Below are positions 16,020 through 25,672 of a stretch of 64,000 bases of DNA, piece after piece. The notes under the pieces are model-generated. The model did not search any database, was not told the DNA's origin, and saw only the letters and a program-made list of their open reading frames with translations. The DNA is from Candidatus Acetothermia bacterium (GTDB taxonomy: Bacteria > Bipolaricaulota > Bipolaricaulia > RBG-16-55-9): assembly GCA_016201405.1 (NCBI GenBank), contig JACQCZ010000007.1, positions 1 through 64,000 on the forward strand, in the 5' to 3' direction. The number at the start of each line of letters is the position of its first letter. The first letter of the stretch is position 1. The position numbers and the translations under genes were made by a program.

Positions 16020-17525
16020 ATGCTTATTCTGGTGCGATTTTCCGGTGAGATCAGCACAAAGGCCCGGAAGACGCGAATCTCGTTTACCCGCCGGCTCGTC
16101 GATAATATTCATGACGCATTGAGCAGAGCCAAGATTACGTTTCAGCTCCGAAAAGAGTGGAGCCGCATCTTTATTGAGACTCCCGATTCAAGCGCAGTGC
16201 AGGTTCTGTCTAGAGTCTTCGGGATTCGCTCGTTGTCGGTTGTTGAGCGAATTCAAGTGAGAGACGTTGCGCATCTTGCAGAAGAGGGAGAGAAGTTTTT
16301 CAGAACAAGCGTAGAAGGCAAGAGCTTTGCCGTCCGCGCCCGACGCGTGGGCGGCGTCAAAGACCCGCGCTTCTCCTCGAACGAGATTGGGCGCACTCTG
16401 GGAGCCAGACTTCTGCCTTATGCAAATCGAGTCGACTTGACAGATCCCGAAGTGACAGCCAGTGTTGAGCTCTATGTGGATGAGGCCTATTTCTTTACAG
16501 ACCGGACTCTGTGTGTCGGCGGGCTTCCACTGGGCACAAAAGAGCGGGCCTTGGCACTCATCTCCGGTGGCTTTGATTCTGCCGTCGCGGCCTGGCTGAT
16601 TCTCAAGCGAGGCATCGCGCTCGATTATCTCTTTCTCAATCTGGGTGGAAGCGCTCATCTGGCCAGTATGCTTCCAGTCTTAAAAAAACTCACCGACAAC
16701 TGGAGCTATGGAGACCGGCCCCAGCTGCACGTCATAGACTTTCAGACCCTCGTACAAGAGCTTCAAGCCAGGACTGAAAAGCGCTATTGGCAGGTCATTT
16801 TGAAGCGATTGATGCTTCAAGCTGCCGATCAAGTTGGGAGCGAGCTGGGAAGTCTGGCGCTAGTCACAGGTGAAGTGATTGGGCAAGTCTCATCGCAAAC
16901 GCTCCCGAATCTTCAGGTGATCAGTGAAGTTGCGAAGTTGCCTATTCTGAGACCCCTCATCGGCTTTGATAAGCACGAGATTGTGGACCGGGCCCGCCAG
17001 ATCGGGACTGCTGATTACTCTGAGCGAGTCGAAGAGTATTGCGCTCTTGTTGCGCGCCATCCAGCCACCAGCGCTCTGCTGGAAGATGTGCTGGAGCAAG
17101 AGCAGAGACTCAATTATTCGGTCTTAGAAGAGGCCATGGCTGGGCGGGCCGAGTTGGATTTGACCCAGCTTGAGCTTAGCTCGTTGAATGTCCAAGAGCT
17201 TGAGATCGAAGAGATCCCCGATGGAGCGCAAGTGATTGATCTTCGCTCAGCCCACTCGTATGGCGCATGGCATATTCCAGGTGCGATGCATCTCAATTTT
17301 TTTGAAGCTCTGGAGAATCTGGATTCACTTGCTCTTGATCGCGAGAGAGTGATTGTGGCTTATTGCGAGGTGGGCATCAAGAGCGCACAGCTGGCGGAGT
17401 GGCTCTGCAAAGCTGGTTTTCAAGCCTATCATTTTGGAGGCGGGATGAGGAATTTGATGGCCTATGCGGTCGACCATGACCTGGTCCCGATTGAGCTTCT
17501 TCCGGCTTCTGCACCTCCTGGCTGA
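16020..17525 (+). CDS. thiI: tRNA 4-thiouridine synthase ThiI with rhodanese domain
   Basis: Transfers sulfur to U8 of tRNA and can supply sulfur for thiamine. Order of domains: ferredoxin-like and THUMP region (about 1-165), PP-loop ATPase with ALISGGFDSAVAAW near 178-191, and a C-terminal rhodanese domain. The persulfide cysteine is in VAYCEVGIKS near 448. A second conserved cysteine lies in EEYCALV. Length is about 501 residues from the ATG at 16020. An upstream ATG at 15945 would add 25 residues not seen in the family, which normally starts close to LVRFSGEI. No strong Shine-Dalgarno is visible. Confidence 0.95.
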   Translation: MLILVRFSGEISTKARKTRISFTRRLVDNIHDALSRAKITFQLRKEWSRIFIETPDSSAVQVLSRVFGIRSLSVVERIQVRDVAHLAEEGEKFFRTSVEGKSFAVRARRVGGVKDPRFSSNEIGRTLGARLLPYANRVDLTDPEVTASVELYVDEAYFFTDRTLCVGGLPLGTKERALALISGGFDSAVAAWLILKRGIALDYLFLNLGGSAHLASMLPVLKKLTDNWSYGDRPQLHVIDFQTLVQELQARTEKRYWQVILKRLMLQAADQVGSELGSLALVTGEVIGQVSSQTLPNLQVISEVAKLPILRPLIGFDKHEIVDRARQIGTADYSERVEEYCALVARHPATSALLEDVLEQEQRLNYSVLEEAMAGRAELDLTQLELSSLNVQELEIEEIPDGAQVIDLRSAHSYGAWHIPGAMHLNFFEALENLDSLALDRERVIVAYCEVGIKSAQLAEWLCKAGFQAYHFGGGMRNLMAYAVDHDLVPIELLPASAPPG

Positions 17526-17568
17526 AACTAACTCCACTTCTCATGAGTAGATAAGGCATCGAGAGAGC

Positions 17569-17582
17569 TGAGCCGCGGCTCA
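17569..17582. other. Perfect 14-bp palindrome between convergent genes
   Basis: TGAGCCGCGGCTCA is a perfect dyad without a loop between thiI and meaB. It could be a binding site or part of a termination structure; nothing more can be said. Confidence 0.3.
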
Positions 17583-17653
17583 CCGCTTTGCTGGGTTGTA
17601 ATCCTCACCCATTGACCCAGATGGCGCAGGGAGACCGCGGCACAGCTTGCTCG

Positions 17654-18592
17654 TCAGCGAAGTCCCTTTTGGATCTCTTTTGCAATTTGAAATGGCCCGA
17701 GCTTGCCTTGCAAGATCAGCTCAATCTGCTGAGAAAGCTGCTGGGCGCGTTCTGCACTCCAGAGCTCCTTTCGCAGATTCTCTTCAATGATGCGCTGAAT
17801 AAAGAGCTGTAATCGTTCTCGTTGTTTTCTTTGGATTCCGGAGTCACCTAGAAATTTGTGGTGGGCATCGAGTGCTGTTTTGAATTTATCCATGCCTTCA
17901 TTTTGAGAGGCGACAGTCTTGACAATGGGCGGCACCCAGCGATTTTTGCCGTCTGCGGACGGCAGAGCAAAGTGCAGGGCGTGCACCGCACGATCCGCCT
18001 GTCCTTGATCGGACTTGTTGAGCACAAAGATATCCGCAATCTCCATCAGACCGGCTTTGATCGCCTGGATGGCATCGCCCGATTGCGGAATGACCACCAC
18101 TGCGATGCTGTCTGCGGTCTGAATAATATCAATCTCCGCTTGCCCCACTCCGATGGTCTCAAAAATGATTACGTCATAGTGTGCAGCCTCCAGAAGCAGA
18201 GCCACTTCATGCGTGACTTGCGAGAGACCGCCCAGACTTCCTCGCGTTGCAAGACTTCGAATAAAGACCCCGTCATCGGTGAGCAGCGACTGCATCCGGA
18301 CGCGGTCTCCCAGCAATGCTCCTCCAGAAAAAGGGCTCGTTGGATCGCAGGCCAGCACTCCAACGCGCTTTCCCTCTTGGCGAAAGAGAGGAACGAGTCT
18401 GTCAACCAGAGTGCTCTTTCCAGCCCCAGGCGGACCTGTAATTCCGACTCGATAAGATTTGCCCGTATGAGAATAGATTCTGTCCATCACATCTTGATAG
18501 CCGGGGTCGCGGTCTTCCACCTGGCTGATGAGCTTGGAAAGGGCTCGGGAATCGCCGCCCAGCATCGCGTCGATCTGTTGCTCGATCAACAT
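17654..18592 (-). CDS. meaB: MeaB/ArgK-type P-loop GTPase (methylmalonyl-CoA mutase chaperone)
   Basis: A G3E-family GTPase that loads and protects adenosylcobalamin in methylmalonyl-CoA mutase. At 312 residues it has the family length. Motifs are the P-loop GITGPPGAGKSTLVDRL (from about residue 50), CDPTSPFSGGALLGDR, the switch segment ETIGVGQAE and the NKSD specificity motif. The mutase genes are not in this window. The start ATG overlaps the stop of the upstream lipoprotein gene (TAATG), so it is translated as part of a minus-strand unit with that lipoprotein. The functional link to its neighbours is unclear. Confidence 0.93.
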   Translation of the reverse strand: MLIEQQIDAMLGGDSRALSKLISQVEDRDPGYQDVMDRIYSHTGKSYRVGITGPPGAGKSTLVDRLVPLFRQEGKRVGVLACDPTSPFSGGALLGDRVRMQSLLTDDGVFIRSLATRGSLGGLSQVTHEVALLLEAAHYDVIIFETIGVGQAEIDIIQTADSIAVVVIPQSGDAIQAIKAGLMEIADIFVLNKSDQGQADRAVHALHFALPSADGKNRWVPPIVKTVASQNEGMDKFKTALDAHHKFLGDSGIQRKQRERLQLFIQRIIEENLRKELWSAERAQQLSQQIELILQGKLGPFQIAKEIQKGLR

Positions 18593-19005
18593 TAGTGAGG
18601 AATGGGTTTTGCCGGGATGCGAATGTTCTGGATCGCGTCTTGCCTCGAAAGCTCTAGCAGCTGATCGATGCGAACCCAGGCTTGGATCTGATTTTCAGAC
18701 CTTGACTCGACCAGAACGAGATAACCGACTGGAAGAGCCGCACCCGCTTTAAGCTCAATGACAACGCGAATCACCTCATGCTCGTCTATCTTGAGTCTTG
18801 AGGCTGTCTCGGCTGGTGTCGTGGAGGTGGCTACATCAAAGAGCGGCTTCTGGAGCTTGTCTTGATAATCCTGCCAGTTTGCAGTCGCAGTGCTGGTGTT
18901 CTGATTATTTGTGCTCGTATCAGTTGGTTTTGAATTGGAGCCGCAGCCGACGAGTCCCCAAAAGAGCAGCCCTAGCAATGCTAGCAGAAGAGACCGAGTA
19001 TTCAT
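18592..19005 (-). CDS. Small predicted lipoprotein
   Basis: A 137-residue protein with a lipoprotein signal (MNTRSLLLALLGLLFWGLVG-C), lipobox LVGC, then a Thr/Asn/Ser-rich linker and a small globular domain. The start at ATG 19005 is chosen because it begins the signal peptide; the open frame extends upstream only by overlapping the protease gene. It lies 10 bases after that gene and overlaps meaB by one base, so all three probably share a transcript. It would be anchored to a membrane. No family recognised. Confidence 0.78.
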   Translation of the reverse strand: MNTRSLLLALLGLLFWGLVGCGSNSKPTDTSTNNQNTSTATANWQDYQDKLQKPLFDVATSTTPAETASRLKIDEHEVIRVVIELKAGAALPVGYLVLVESRSENQIQAWVRIDQLLELSRQDAIQNIRIPAKPIPH

Positions 19006-19015
19006 GATCTGAGCT

Positions 19016-21721
19016 TTACGATTGGGGTGGACGCGTGTCAATGTGAACGACATCGCCACAGACGATGACTTCTTGAGCGGCTGGAATCTCAAACTCGCGT
19101 GTCGTGTTATCGTCAAGAGTCACGCGGATGAGGCTGGACCCAGTGCTGATATTCTTATAAACGACACAGCCATCGGTGAGAGTCCGATCCCAGTTCTCTG
19201 GGATTACAAACTCGATAAACTTGAAGGCCAGCACGATCAGATCCCCATCACCATTTTGAGCTGTAGATGCCAATGTCAGCGTCACCGGTATAACAACGGA
19301 GGCGTTGAGCGCTTCTGACGACTTGATGGTGATCTCACCTTGATATGTTCCTGCTTCCAGACCTGCCGTGTTGACAGAGACGGTCACCTGCTCAGCCGTT
19401 GTGCCAGACGCTTGGCTAAGAGTGAGCCATGGGACGCTGACCTCAGCAGACCAGGTGAGGCTCCCGCCACCCGAATTGCCAATTTGCAAGCTCTGAGATG
19501 CAGGATTATCGCCATGTGCTGTGCCGCTGAAGCTCAAACTGCTGGAGCTGACTTGCAGAGTCGGACCCTGCTCTACGGTAAATACAATGTTCCTGCTCTG
19601 TGCGGTCCCGGCTGCATTGGTCACTTCAATCGTACGAGCCCCGGGTGCTGCACTGGCCGCAATGGTGATGGTGATGGGCAGACTGGTCTCTGCCGCTCCC
19701 GTGTCGATCGTGGCTGTGACGCCATCGCCGCTGAAGACGACTTTTGTGGCGTCGCTCAGGCTCGTTCCAGTGATCGTGGCTGTCAGAGTGCTTCCTTGCA
19801 GCCCGCTTGGAGGCTCGATAGCTGTAATTGTCGGTGCAACCTCCAATTTGGGCGGCACGCCGAGATAGAGCAGGCCAGAGCCGTACTTGTCATCCTGTCC
19901 AGCAGGCCCTAAATCTTCAGCCTGATCTTTGAGAAAGCTCAAGACCTCTTCTGGAGCGGTGCTCTTCCCTTGTGCGCGGAGTGCCTGAACGACCAGCGCC
20001 ACGGCTCCGGTGGCATGGGGTGTTGAGGCAGAAGTGCCCGTAAATCCCGGGTCATCATCAAATCCATCGCCCGTATAATGGCCAAAGACCTTGGTCGAGA
20101 CATGCGCAGGTGCGGCAAACTCAGGCTTGATCCGGCCATCCGTCGTCGGCCCCTGACTGGAGTACCAGAACAATCTCCCATCGGGGCAGTAATAGCCACC
20201 GGCGGGAGTCTGCGGGCAGCCCGAGGGTGAGGCGTGGATGGCACCAATCGCGAGCGTGTTTGGGGAGACAGAAGGCTCCAGAATGCCCACGCTTCCTTGT
20301 GCGGTCAGATACTGAATGCTGGTGCAATAGCAGCCATAGTTTTGAATCATCATGCGGGCAGGCTGTGCATCCGGATTCTTTTTGCGTATCACGATCTCGT
20401 ATTTCTCTTTTTCACCCACTCGCGAGACATCAAAGTCTTCATAGGCATAAAAGATCTTGATCGGACGCCCCGGCTCCCAGTACCAATCTCCAGAATTTGT
20501 GCTGAGCTCTTTGAGTTGTCCATTGACGTTTTTCATAACGACTACTTCATAATCATCCGATGCTCCGGTGCAGGGCGCATCCCAGCTAAAGATTCCATAG
20601 ATCTCTGCCGTGGCCACCTGCTTGCCACTGGGGTACTGATATTTGGTCAAGAGAGACTCAACGGTATTGCCATTGTCATCCGAAGAATAATTGTTCAAAT
20701 TGTCTCCGTCGGAATCGTTGAAAGTCCCTTCCCAATGAATATCGGCTTCATTTCCCGCAGCGGTCGCCCAGGAGATCCCATTTCGATGGGCTTTTGCAAA
20801 GTAGGGCTCAAAGACCCCACCACCGCGATAACAGGCGCTGTCCAAGCCTAGAGAGGTGTTGATCACATCGACCTTTTCGCCAATGAGCCAGTCGATCGCC
20901 TGCCGAAATTCGACATCCGTTTCGTTGTAGGCCAGATAATGAGTAGCGGCGGGGGCGATATCGTTGATGATCTCTGCAACGGCCGTGCCGTGAGCTTGAT
21001 CTTTCTCAGGATACCGCGGATCGAACATCTCCCCTTGGCTGGCAAACGAGCGCATCACTACTCGGTCTGAGGGAGGAACCTCTTTGCCCTCCAAGTTCTG
21101 ATAGAGCCCAAACTCGTCAATGATCCCAACCTTCGTGCCTTCGCCATTGAAACCTGCGTCATGCCAGGCAGGGGCTCCAATGATGGGCACTCCTTCACTG
21201 ATCACATCTCCCTGTGATGCGGATGAGGCAGTCGGCTGTGAATTTTGCTTTGAGATAGATCGAATTGGAAGTCGAACAAACGAGACATCGGAATTGTTTG
21301 CAACGGGTTCTAAAGCTTCAATTGGCAAAAGAGCCTGCGTCAAGTTCTCTTTTGTCAATTGAACCTGCCCGCCGAGATGCTCAATCTGTTGCCTCAGGAG
21401 GGCGAGATTGGCCGTTGGCAGAGTCTCAATGATGACTTGTATTCTGTTCCCATTGAGGTTGAGCGAAGGATAGGAACCGCTCTGGGCCGGAGAGTCTTTG
21501 CTGCGAATTAGCTCAAACGATGGGGCGACTCGGGTGGAGGAGTCCGGATTGGATTTGGAGATCGCGATCAGCTGCTCCAGAGCAACTTGGAGTTTGGAGT
21601 GGTTGTCATTGAGACTTGTCTCTGATATGAGATTTAGCCCTTCAGACCAACCAACGACCCCAAAAATCATGAGAAGTGCTGTGGCGAAGATCCCGACTCT
21701 ATTCCATCTGATCGTGAGCAT
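19016..21721 (-). CDS. Secreted subtilisin-like serine protease with TIG and BACON-like domains
   Basis: A protein of about 901 residues with an N-terminal membrane/signal segment (FATALLMIFGVVGW). The S8 catalytic triad is visible: Asp in KVGIIDEFG (about 202), His in AHGTAVAE (about 244) and Ser in GTSASTPHATG (about 562). An insert of about 300 residues between His and Ser is larger than in simple subtilisins. An IPT/TIG domain follows at about 655-740, a BACON-like domain (VPWLTLSQASGTTAEQVTV) at about 745-830, and a C-terminal beta domain. The ATG at 21721 follows AGGAGG, though with only three bases of spacing; a TTG at 21748 is the alternative. It would act outside the cell. Confidence 0.9.
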   Translation of the reverse strand: MLTIRWNRVGIFATALLMIFGVVGWSEGLNLISETSLNDNHSKLQVALEQLIAISKSNPDSSTRVAPSFELIRSKDSPAQSGSYPSLNLNGNRIQVIIETLPTANLALLRQQIEHLGGQVQLTKENLTQALLPIEALEPVANNSDVSFVRLPIRSISKQNSQPTASSASQGDVISEGVPIIGAPAWHDAGFNGEGTKVGIIDEFGLYQNLEGKEVPPSDRVVMRSFASQGEMFDPRYPEKDQAHGTAVAEIINDIAPAATHYLAYNETDVEFRQAIDWLIGEKVDVINTSLGLDSACYRGGGVFEPYFAKAHRNGISWATAAGNEADIHWEGTFNDSDGDNLNNYSSDDNGNTVESLLTKYQYPSGKQVATAEIYGIFSWDAPCTGASDDYEVVVMKNVNGQLKELSTNSGDWYWEPGRPIKIFYAYEDFDVSRVGEKEKYEIVIRKKNPDAQPARMMIQNYGCYCTSIQYLTAQGSVGILEPSVSPNTLAIGAIHASPSGCPQTPAGGYYCPDGRLFWYSSQGPTTDGRIKPEFAAPAHVSTKVFGHYTGDGFDDDPGFTGTSASTPHATGAVALVVQALRAQGKSTAPEEVLSFLKDQAEDLGPAGQDDKYGSGLLYLGVPPKLEVAPTITAIEPPSGLQGSTLTATITGTSLSDATKVVFSGDGVTATIDTGAAETSLPITITIAASAAPGARTIEVTNAAGTAQSRNIVFTVEQGPTLQVSSSSLSFSGTAHGDNPASQSLQIGNSGGGSLTWSAEVSVPWLTLSQASGTTAEQVTVSVNTAGLEAGTYQGEITIKSSEALNASVVIPVTLTLASTAQNGDGDLIVLAFKFIEFVIPENWDRTLTDGCVVYKNISTGSSLIRVTLDDNTTREFEIPAAQEVIVCGDVVHIDTRPPQS

Positions 21722-21799
21722 GACCCTCCTTATGAATTTTCCCAGCAAAAAGCGTTCTGGAATTATACTATATTCCTCATAGAAACGTAGATAAAAATG

Positions 21800-23284
21800 T
21801 CACATCTCACCTTCAGACTCTTCGCGTTTGCGTAGCGCAGGGAAGAGGGTGACATCGCGAATCGAAGGGGCATTGGTAAAGAGCATCGCTAAGCGGTCCA
21901 CGCCGATTCCAAGACCTCCCGTTGGGGGCATCCCATGCTCCATGGCAATGAGAAAGTCTTCATCGAGAACTTGGGCCTCTTCATCACCAGCCTTGCGGAG
22001 CCTCTCCATCTCCTCAAAGCGTGCTCGCTGATCGAGTGGATCATTCAGCTCTGTGAAGGAATTTCCCATCTCCCGGCCGGCCATAAAGACCTCAAAGCGC
22101 TCGACCAAATGGGGCTGATCCGCCTTCTTTTTGGCCAGGGGTGAGATCTCAATTGGATAATCGATCAGAAAGATTGGCTGCACCAGATGAGGCTCAACAT
22201 AACGGCCAAAGAGCTCATCCACCAGCTGTCCCCAATTGGGCTTCTTATCCACGGGCAAGCCCTTCGCTCTGATGGCCTGTTGCAGGCGGGTGAGGTCGCA
22301 ATGCTCTTCAATATCGATGCCAGCTCTCTCCAAAATAGCTGTTCGAAGTTGCACGCGAGGCCAGGGAGGCGTGAGGTCAATGTCATAGCCCTGATAATGA
22401 AGCTTGACCTTGCCCAGCGCGTTGGCGATGCCGAAGATCAACTCTTCCGTGAGGGCCATCATGTCGTTGTAATCGGCATAGGCCTGATAGCACTCCATCA
22501 TCGTGAATTCGGGGTTGTGCTTCGTAGAGACCCCTTCGTTGCGAAAGTCCTTTCCAATCTCGTAGACCCGCTCATAGCCGCCTACAATCAGGCGCTTGAG
22601 ATAAAGCTCATCCGAGATCCGAAGATAGAGTTGTTGTTTCAGCTCATTGTGAAACGTGGTAAATGGCCGGGCAAATGCTCCACCATAAAGGGGCTGTAGA
22701 ATGGGTGTCTCCACTTCCAAAAAGCCCTTCTCATCCAGCACGCGGCGCATCGTTTGAATGAGCCTGGAGCGCGTCATAAAAGCCTGACGGGACTCTTCGT
22801 TGGAGAGCAGATCGAGATAGCGCTGGCGATAACGGATCTCTGTATCTTTCAGGCCATGCCACTTCTCGGGCAAGGGGCGAATGGCTTTGGCCAGAACCTC
22901 AAATTTCTCGAGACGGACAGAGAGCTCGCCGCGCTTGGTGCGAAAGACAATTCCTTCTGCACTGAGAAAGTCTCCGGTCTCCATGCCGTTGAAAAGCTCA
23001 AAGCGGTCGGCGCCAAGATTATCCTTGGTGGCATGGACCTGGATTCTCCCGCTCCCATCGGTCAGATCAAAGAATGATGCGCCTCCCATCACACGGCGGC
23101 CTGTGATGCGGCCAGCCACACAAACTTTGGTCTTGCTCTCTTCGCCAATGGCTAGATTTTGAAATTCACCCTGCACTTGCTGGGTGGAGTGGGAGCGCTT
23201 GCACCGCGTGGGATAGGGATTGATTCCGAGCTCTCGGAGTCGCTCAAGATGCTTCAGTCGCTCTTCGCGGAGCGCATCGGACAC
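21800..23284 (-). CDS. lysS: Lysyl-tRNA synthetase, class II
   Basis: Charges tRNA-Lys. A 494-residue class II synthetase with an N-terminal OB-fold anticodon-binding domain ([19 protein letters not shown]). The class II motifs are motif 1 region [16 protein letters not shown], motif 2 region [20 protein letters not shown] and motif 3 [14 protein letters not shown]. The start is GTG at 23284, two bases after the stop of greA. The greA-lysS order is common in bacteria and implies co-transcription. Confidence 0.97.
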   Translation of the reverse strand: MSDALREERLKHLERLRELGINPYPTRCKRSHSTQQVQGEFQNLAIGEESKTKVCVAGRITGRRVMGGASFFDLTDGSGRIQVHATKDNLGADRFELFNGMETGDFLSAEGIVFRTKRGELSVRLEKFEVLAKAIRPLPEKWHGLKDTEIRYRQRYLDLLSNEESRQAFMTRSRLIQTMRRVLDEKGFLEVETPILQPLYGGAFARPFTTFHNELKQQLYLRISDELYLKRLIVGGYERVYEIGKDFRNEGVSTKHNPEFTMMECYQAYADYNDMMALTEELIFGIANALGKVKLHYQGYDIDLTPPWPRVQLRTAILERAGIDIEEHCDLTRLQQAIRAKGLPVDKKPNWGQLVDELFGRYVEPHLVQPIFLIDYPIEISPLAKKKADQPHLVERFEVFMAGREMGNSFTELNDPLDQRARFEEMERLRKAGDEEAQVLDEDFLIAMEHGMPPTGGLGIGVDRLAMLFTNAPSIRDVTLFPALRKREESEGEM

Positions 23285-23286
23285 GA

Positions 23287-23781
23287 TTAACCTCTTCGTA
23301 TCTCTAGAATCTTATAGGTGATCTTTCGCCCTTTGGGCGCGATCAGCTCAATATCATCTCCGCGCTTATGGCCCAATAATGCCTTGCCGAGGGGGGAGTC
23401 GATGGAAATCTTATTGGATTCCAAATTGACTTCGGCTTGGCTCACCAGCTCAAATTTCAGCTCTTCATTGCTGCCGGTGCGTTTTAGCTTGATCCAGCTT
23501 CCAATTCCGACCTGCTTGGTGCTGATCTGAGACTCGTCAATAATTTTTGCGCGGTCGAGCAAGTCCTCAATCTGGCGGACTTTGGCCTCGTAGAATTCTT
23601 TCTCCGTCTGAATATCTATGAATTCTTTGTTCTCCCGAAGCTCGCCGCCGTGCTCTTTCGCGATCTTGAGCCTCTGTGGAATCTCTTCGTGGAGCATGCG
23701 CCGGGCATCTTCCAGCTCTCTCGTTTTTAACTCATATCCCTCTTGAGTTAATAAGACTTCAGTTGTCTCATCGACCGGCAT
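23287..23781 (-). CDS. greA: Transcription elongation factor GreA
   Basis: Rescues backtracked RNA polymerase by stimulating transcript cleavage. From the ATG at 23781 (AAGGAG well placed upstream) the product has 164 residues. An N-terminal coiled coil carries the tip motif GELRENKEF, corresponding to the GDLSENAEY type with its acidic residues. A C-terminal FKBP-like domain ends with SPLGKALLGHKRGDDIELIAPKG. An upstream in-frame extension to 23961 is not supported. It precedes lysS with two bases between. Confidence 0.93.
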   Translation of the reverse strand: MPVDETTEVLLTQEGYELKTRELEDARRMLHEEIPQRLKIAKEHGGELRENKEFIDIQTEKEFYEAKVRQIEDLLDRAKIIDESQISTKQVGIGSWIKLKRTGSNEELKFELVSQAEVNLESNKISIDSPLGKALLGHKRGDDIELIAPKGRKITYKILEIRRG

Positions 23782-23881
23782 CCTAAACCACTCCTTCGTA
23801 GTCTCAGTGACTTCATCTGTCCAGGGAAGATTTGATTTCGCGAGAGTCGCGATTGAAAGTGAGGAAAGTATAGCAAAGTCA

Positions 23882-24247
23882 TCAGTGCCCTTCAACATCT
23901 TTATGTATGCTGCTGAGATTCTCTTTGATAAGAGAATCAAGGCTTTTGCAGAGCTCTTCATACTCTAGTTTGGGTGCAAGAGCATTGGGCTGTATCACCA
24001 GATCGAGAGCGTGCAATCTCTGTTTCCGAATTCGAAACCACTCCCGAATCAGGCGCTTGAGCCGGTTGCGGACCACCGAGTTGCCGACACGCTTGGGAAT
24101 TGTAAGCCCGAGGCGTGGAGTCGGCTCGTGTCGTTGAATGACATAGAGACGAAAGTGAGAGTTCTCTAAGCGCCTGCCCGTGCGGTAAACAAGCTCAAAC
24201 TCATTTCGTTGGGTGATCCGGTTCTCTCTGCTGAATTGTTGTGACAT
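23882..24247 (-). CDS. rnpA: Ribonuclease P protein component
   Basis: A small basic subunit that helps RNase P RNA mature tRNA 5' ends. The 121 residues from ATG 24247 contain the family signature RNRLKRLIREWFR and the RLGLTIPKRVGNSVVRN stretch. A longer TTG-started frame to 24286 is less likely. In most bacteria rnpA follows rpmH and precedes yidC; here neither is present. It lies between greA and the divergent serS, so it has moved from its usual locus. Confidence 0.93.
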   Translation of the reverse strand: MSQQFSRENRITQRNEFELVYRTGRRLENSHFRLYVIQRHEPTPRLGLTIPKRVGNSVVRNRLKRLIREWFRIRKQRLHALDLVIQPNALAPKLEYEELCKSLDSLIKENLSSIHKDVEGH

Positions 24248-24299
24248 GATTGTTGTTATGTTGGGCTTGTGGATTCGAGTTTGCAAACGTCAATACAAG

Positions 24300-24328
24300 T
24301 TGTCGCTGATCTGGTGTTCCGATAGAAT
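24300..24328 (+). promoter_or_regulatory. Probable serS promoter
   Basis: TTGTCG (24300-24305), 17-base spacer, TAGAAT (24323-24328), followed by the serS ATG at 24368. It lies in the divergent gap with rnpA. Confidence 0.6.
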
Positions 24329-24367
24329 TTTTCCATCTTTTGAATTACCGACGAGAGAGTTGATCTG

Positions 24368-25648
24368 ATGCTTGATTTGAAAGCGATCCGGGAGAGACCC
24401 CAGGAATTTGAAAAGAGGCTGAAGAGCCGCGACCCGCATTTTAGCGTCAATGTCGTTCTGGGTCTGGATGGGCGCCGCCGGGATCTCCTTCAAGATGTCG
24501 AAAAATTGAAGCATCAGCGCAACCAGGCCTCGGATGAGATTGCCAAGCTCAAATCTCAAAAGAAGGATCAAGAGGCCCAACAGCGCATCCAAGAGATGAA
24601 GGCCATCTCGGACAGAATCAAATCCCTTGATGCCGAGCTTGGCCACATCGAGACTGAGCTCAATGATTTATTGGTTCGTCTGCCCAATCTTCCACATGAG
24701 AGCGTGCCGGTCAGCATGAACAAGGCCGATAAGCGGCTGGTCCGCGAGTTTAAAGCGAAGCCGAAATTTGACTTCAAGCCGAGACACCACCTTGAAGTGG
24801 GTGAAGCGCTTGGACTTCTCGATTTCACCCGTGGAGCCCGCATTGCAGGCGCACGCTTTCCGCTCTATAAGGGCTGGGGTGCTAGGCTGGAGCTCGGCAT
24901 GATTCAGTTCTTCTGGGACTTCCATTTTACAGAGACGGGATATGTCCCGATCTTGCCCCCCTATCTGGGCAATTCACAATCGATGTTCGCTGCCGCTCAA
25001 CTGCCCAAATTCAAAGACGATGTCTATTACATTGAAAAAGATGACCTCTATCTAAATCCAACAGCAGAGACGCTCCTCTGCAATCTGCACCGTGATGAGA
25101 TTCTGGATGGAGCGGACTTGCCACTCAAATACATGGGCTTTACAGCCTGCTTCCGTAGAGAGGCGGGCGCGGCTGGAGAGGAAGAGCGCGGCCTCATTCG
25201 CATGCACCAATTCAACAAAGTGGAGCTCTTCAAATTTACAGATCCTGAGAGCTCATTTGAGGAGCTCGAAGGTGTTGTCCATGATGCCGAGAAAGTCCTG
25301 CAAGCTCTGGATCTTCATTATCAAGTGCAGCTTCTCCCGACGGGGGACATGGCTGGCCAATCGGCCAAGACGTATGACCTGGAAGTCTGGATCCCTTCCC
25401 AAAATCGCTATTATGAAGTCTCGTCTTGCAGCAACTGCACGGACTACCAAGCCCGGCGCGGCAACATTCGCTTTCGCCCGGGGACCGATGCCAAGCCAGA
25501 GTTCGTCCATACCTTGAATGGATCGGGGCTGGCCACTTCGCGCATTATGGTGGCCATTTTGGAGACCAACCAGCAGTCCGATGGCTCTGTGGTAGTCCCT
25601 GAAGTGTTGAGGAAATACGTCGGCACCGATCTTCTTCGTCCTAAATAA
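24368..25648 (+). CDS. serS: Seryl-tRNA synthetase
   Basis: Charges tRNA-Ser (and tRNA-Sec where present). 426 residues: an N-terminal helical arm of about 100 residues (MLDLKAIRERPQEFEKRL, followed by a long coiled coil) and a class II catalytic core. The core carries YLNPTAE..., the FRREAGAAGEEERGLIRMHQF motif 2 region and GSGLATSRIMVAILE motif 3. Length and motifs match the bacterial enzyme. It is followed 24 bases later by an aminotransferase gene. Confidence 0.97.
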   Translation: MLDLKAIRERPQEFEKRLKSRDPHFSVNVVLGLDGRRRDLLQDVEKLKHQRNQASDEIAKLKSQKKDQEAQQRIQEMKAISDRIKSLDAELGHIETELNDLLVRLPNLPHESVPVSMNKADKRLVREFKAKPKFDFKPRHHLEVGEALGLLDFTRGARIAGARFPLYKGWGARLELGMIQFFWDFHFTETGYVPILPPYLGNSQSMFAAAQLPKFKDDVYYIEKDDLYLNPTAETLLCNLHRDEILDGADLPLKYMGFTACFRREAGAAGEEERGLIRMHQFNKVELFKFTDPESSFEELEGVVHDAEKVLQALDLHYQVQLLPTGDMAGQSAKTYDLEVWIPSQNRYYEVSSCSNCTDYQARRGNIRFRPGTDAKPEFVHTLNGSGLATSRIMVAILETNQQSDGSVVVPEVLRKYVGTDLLRPK

Positions 25649-25672
25649 AATCGTGCATCCAAGGAGGGCAAA

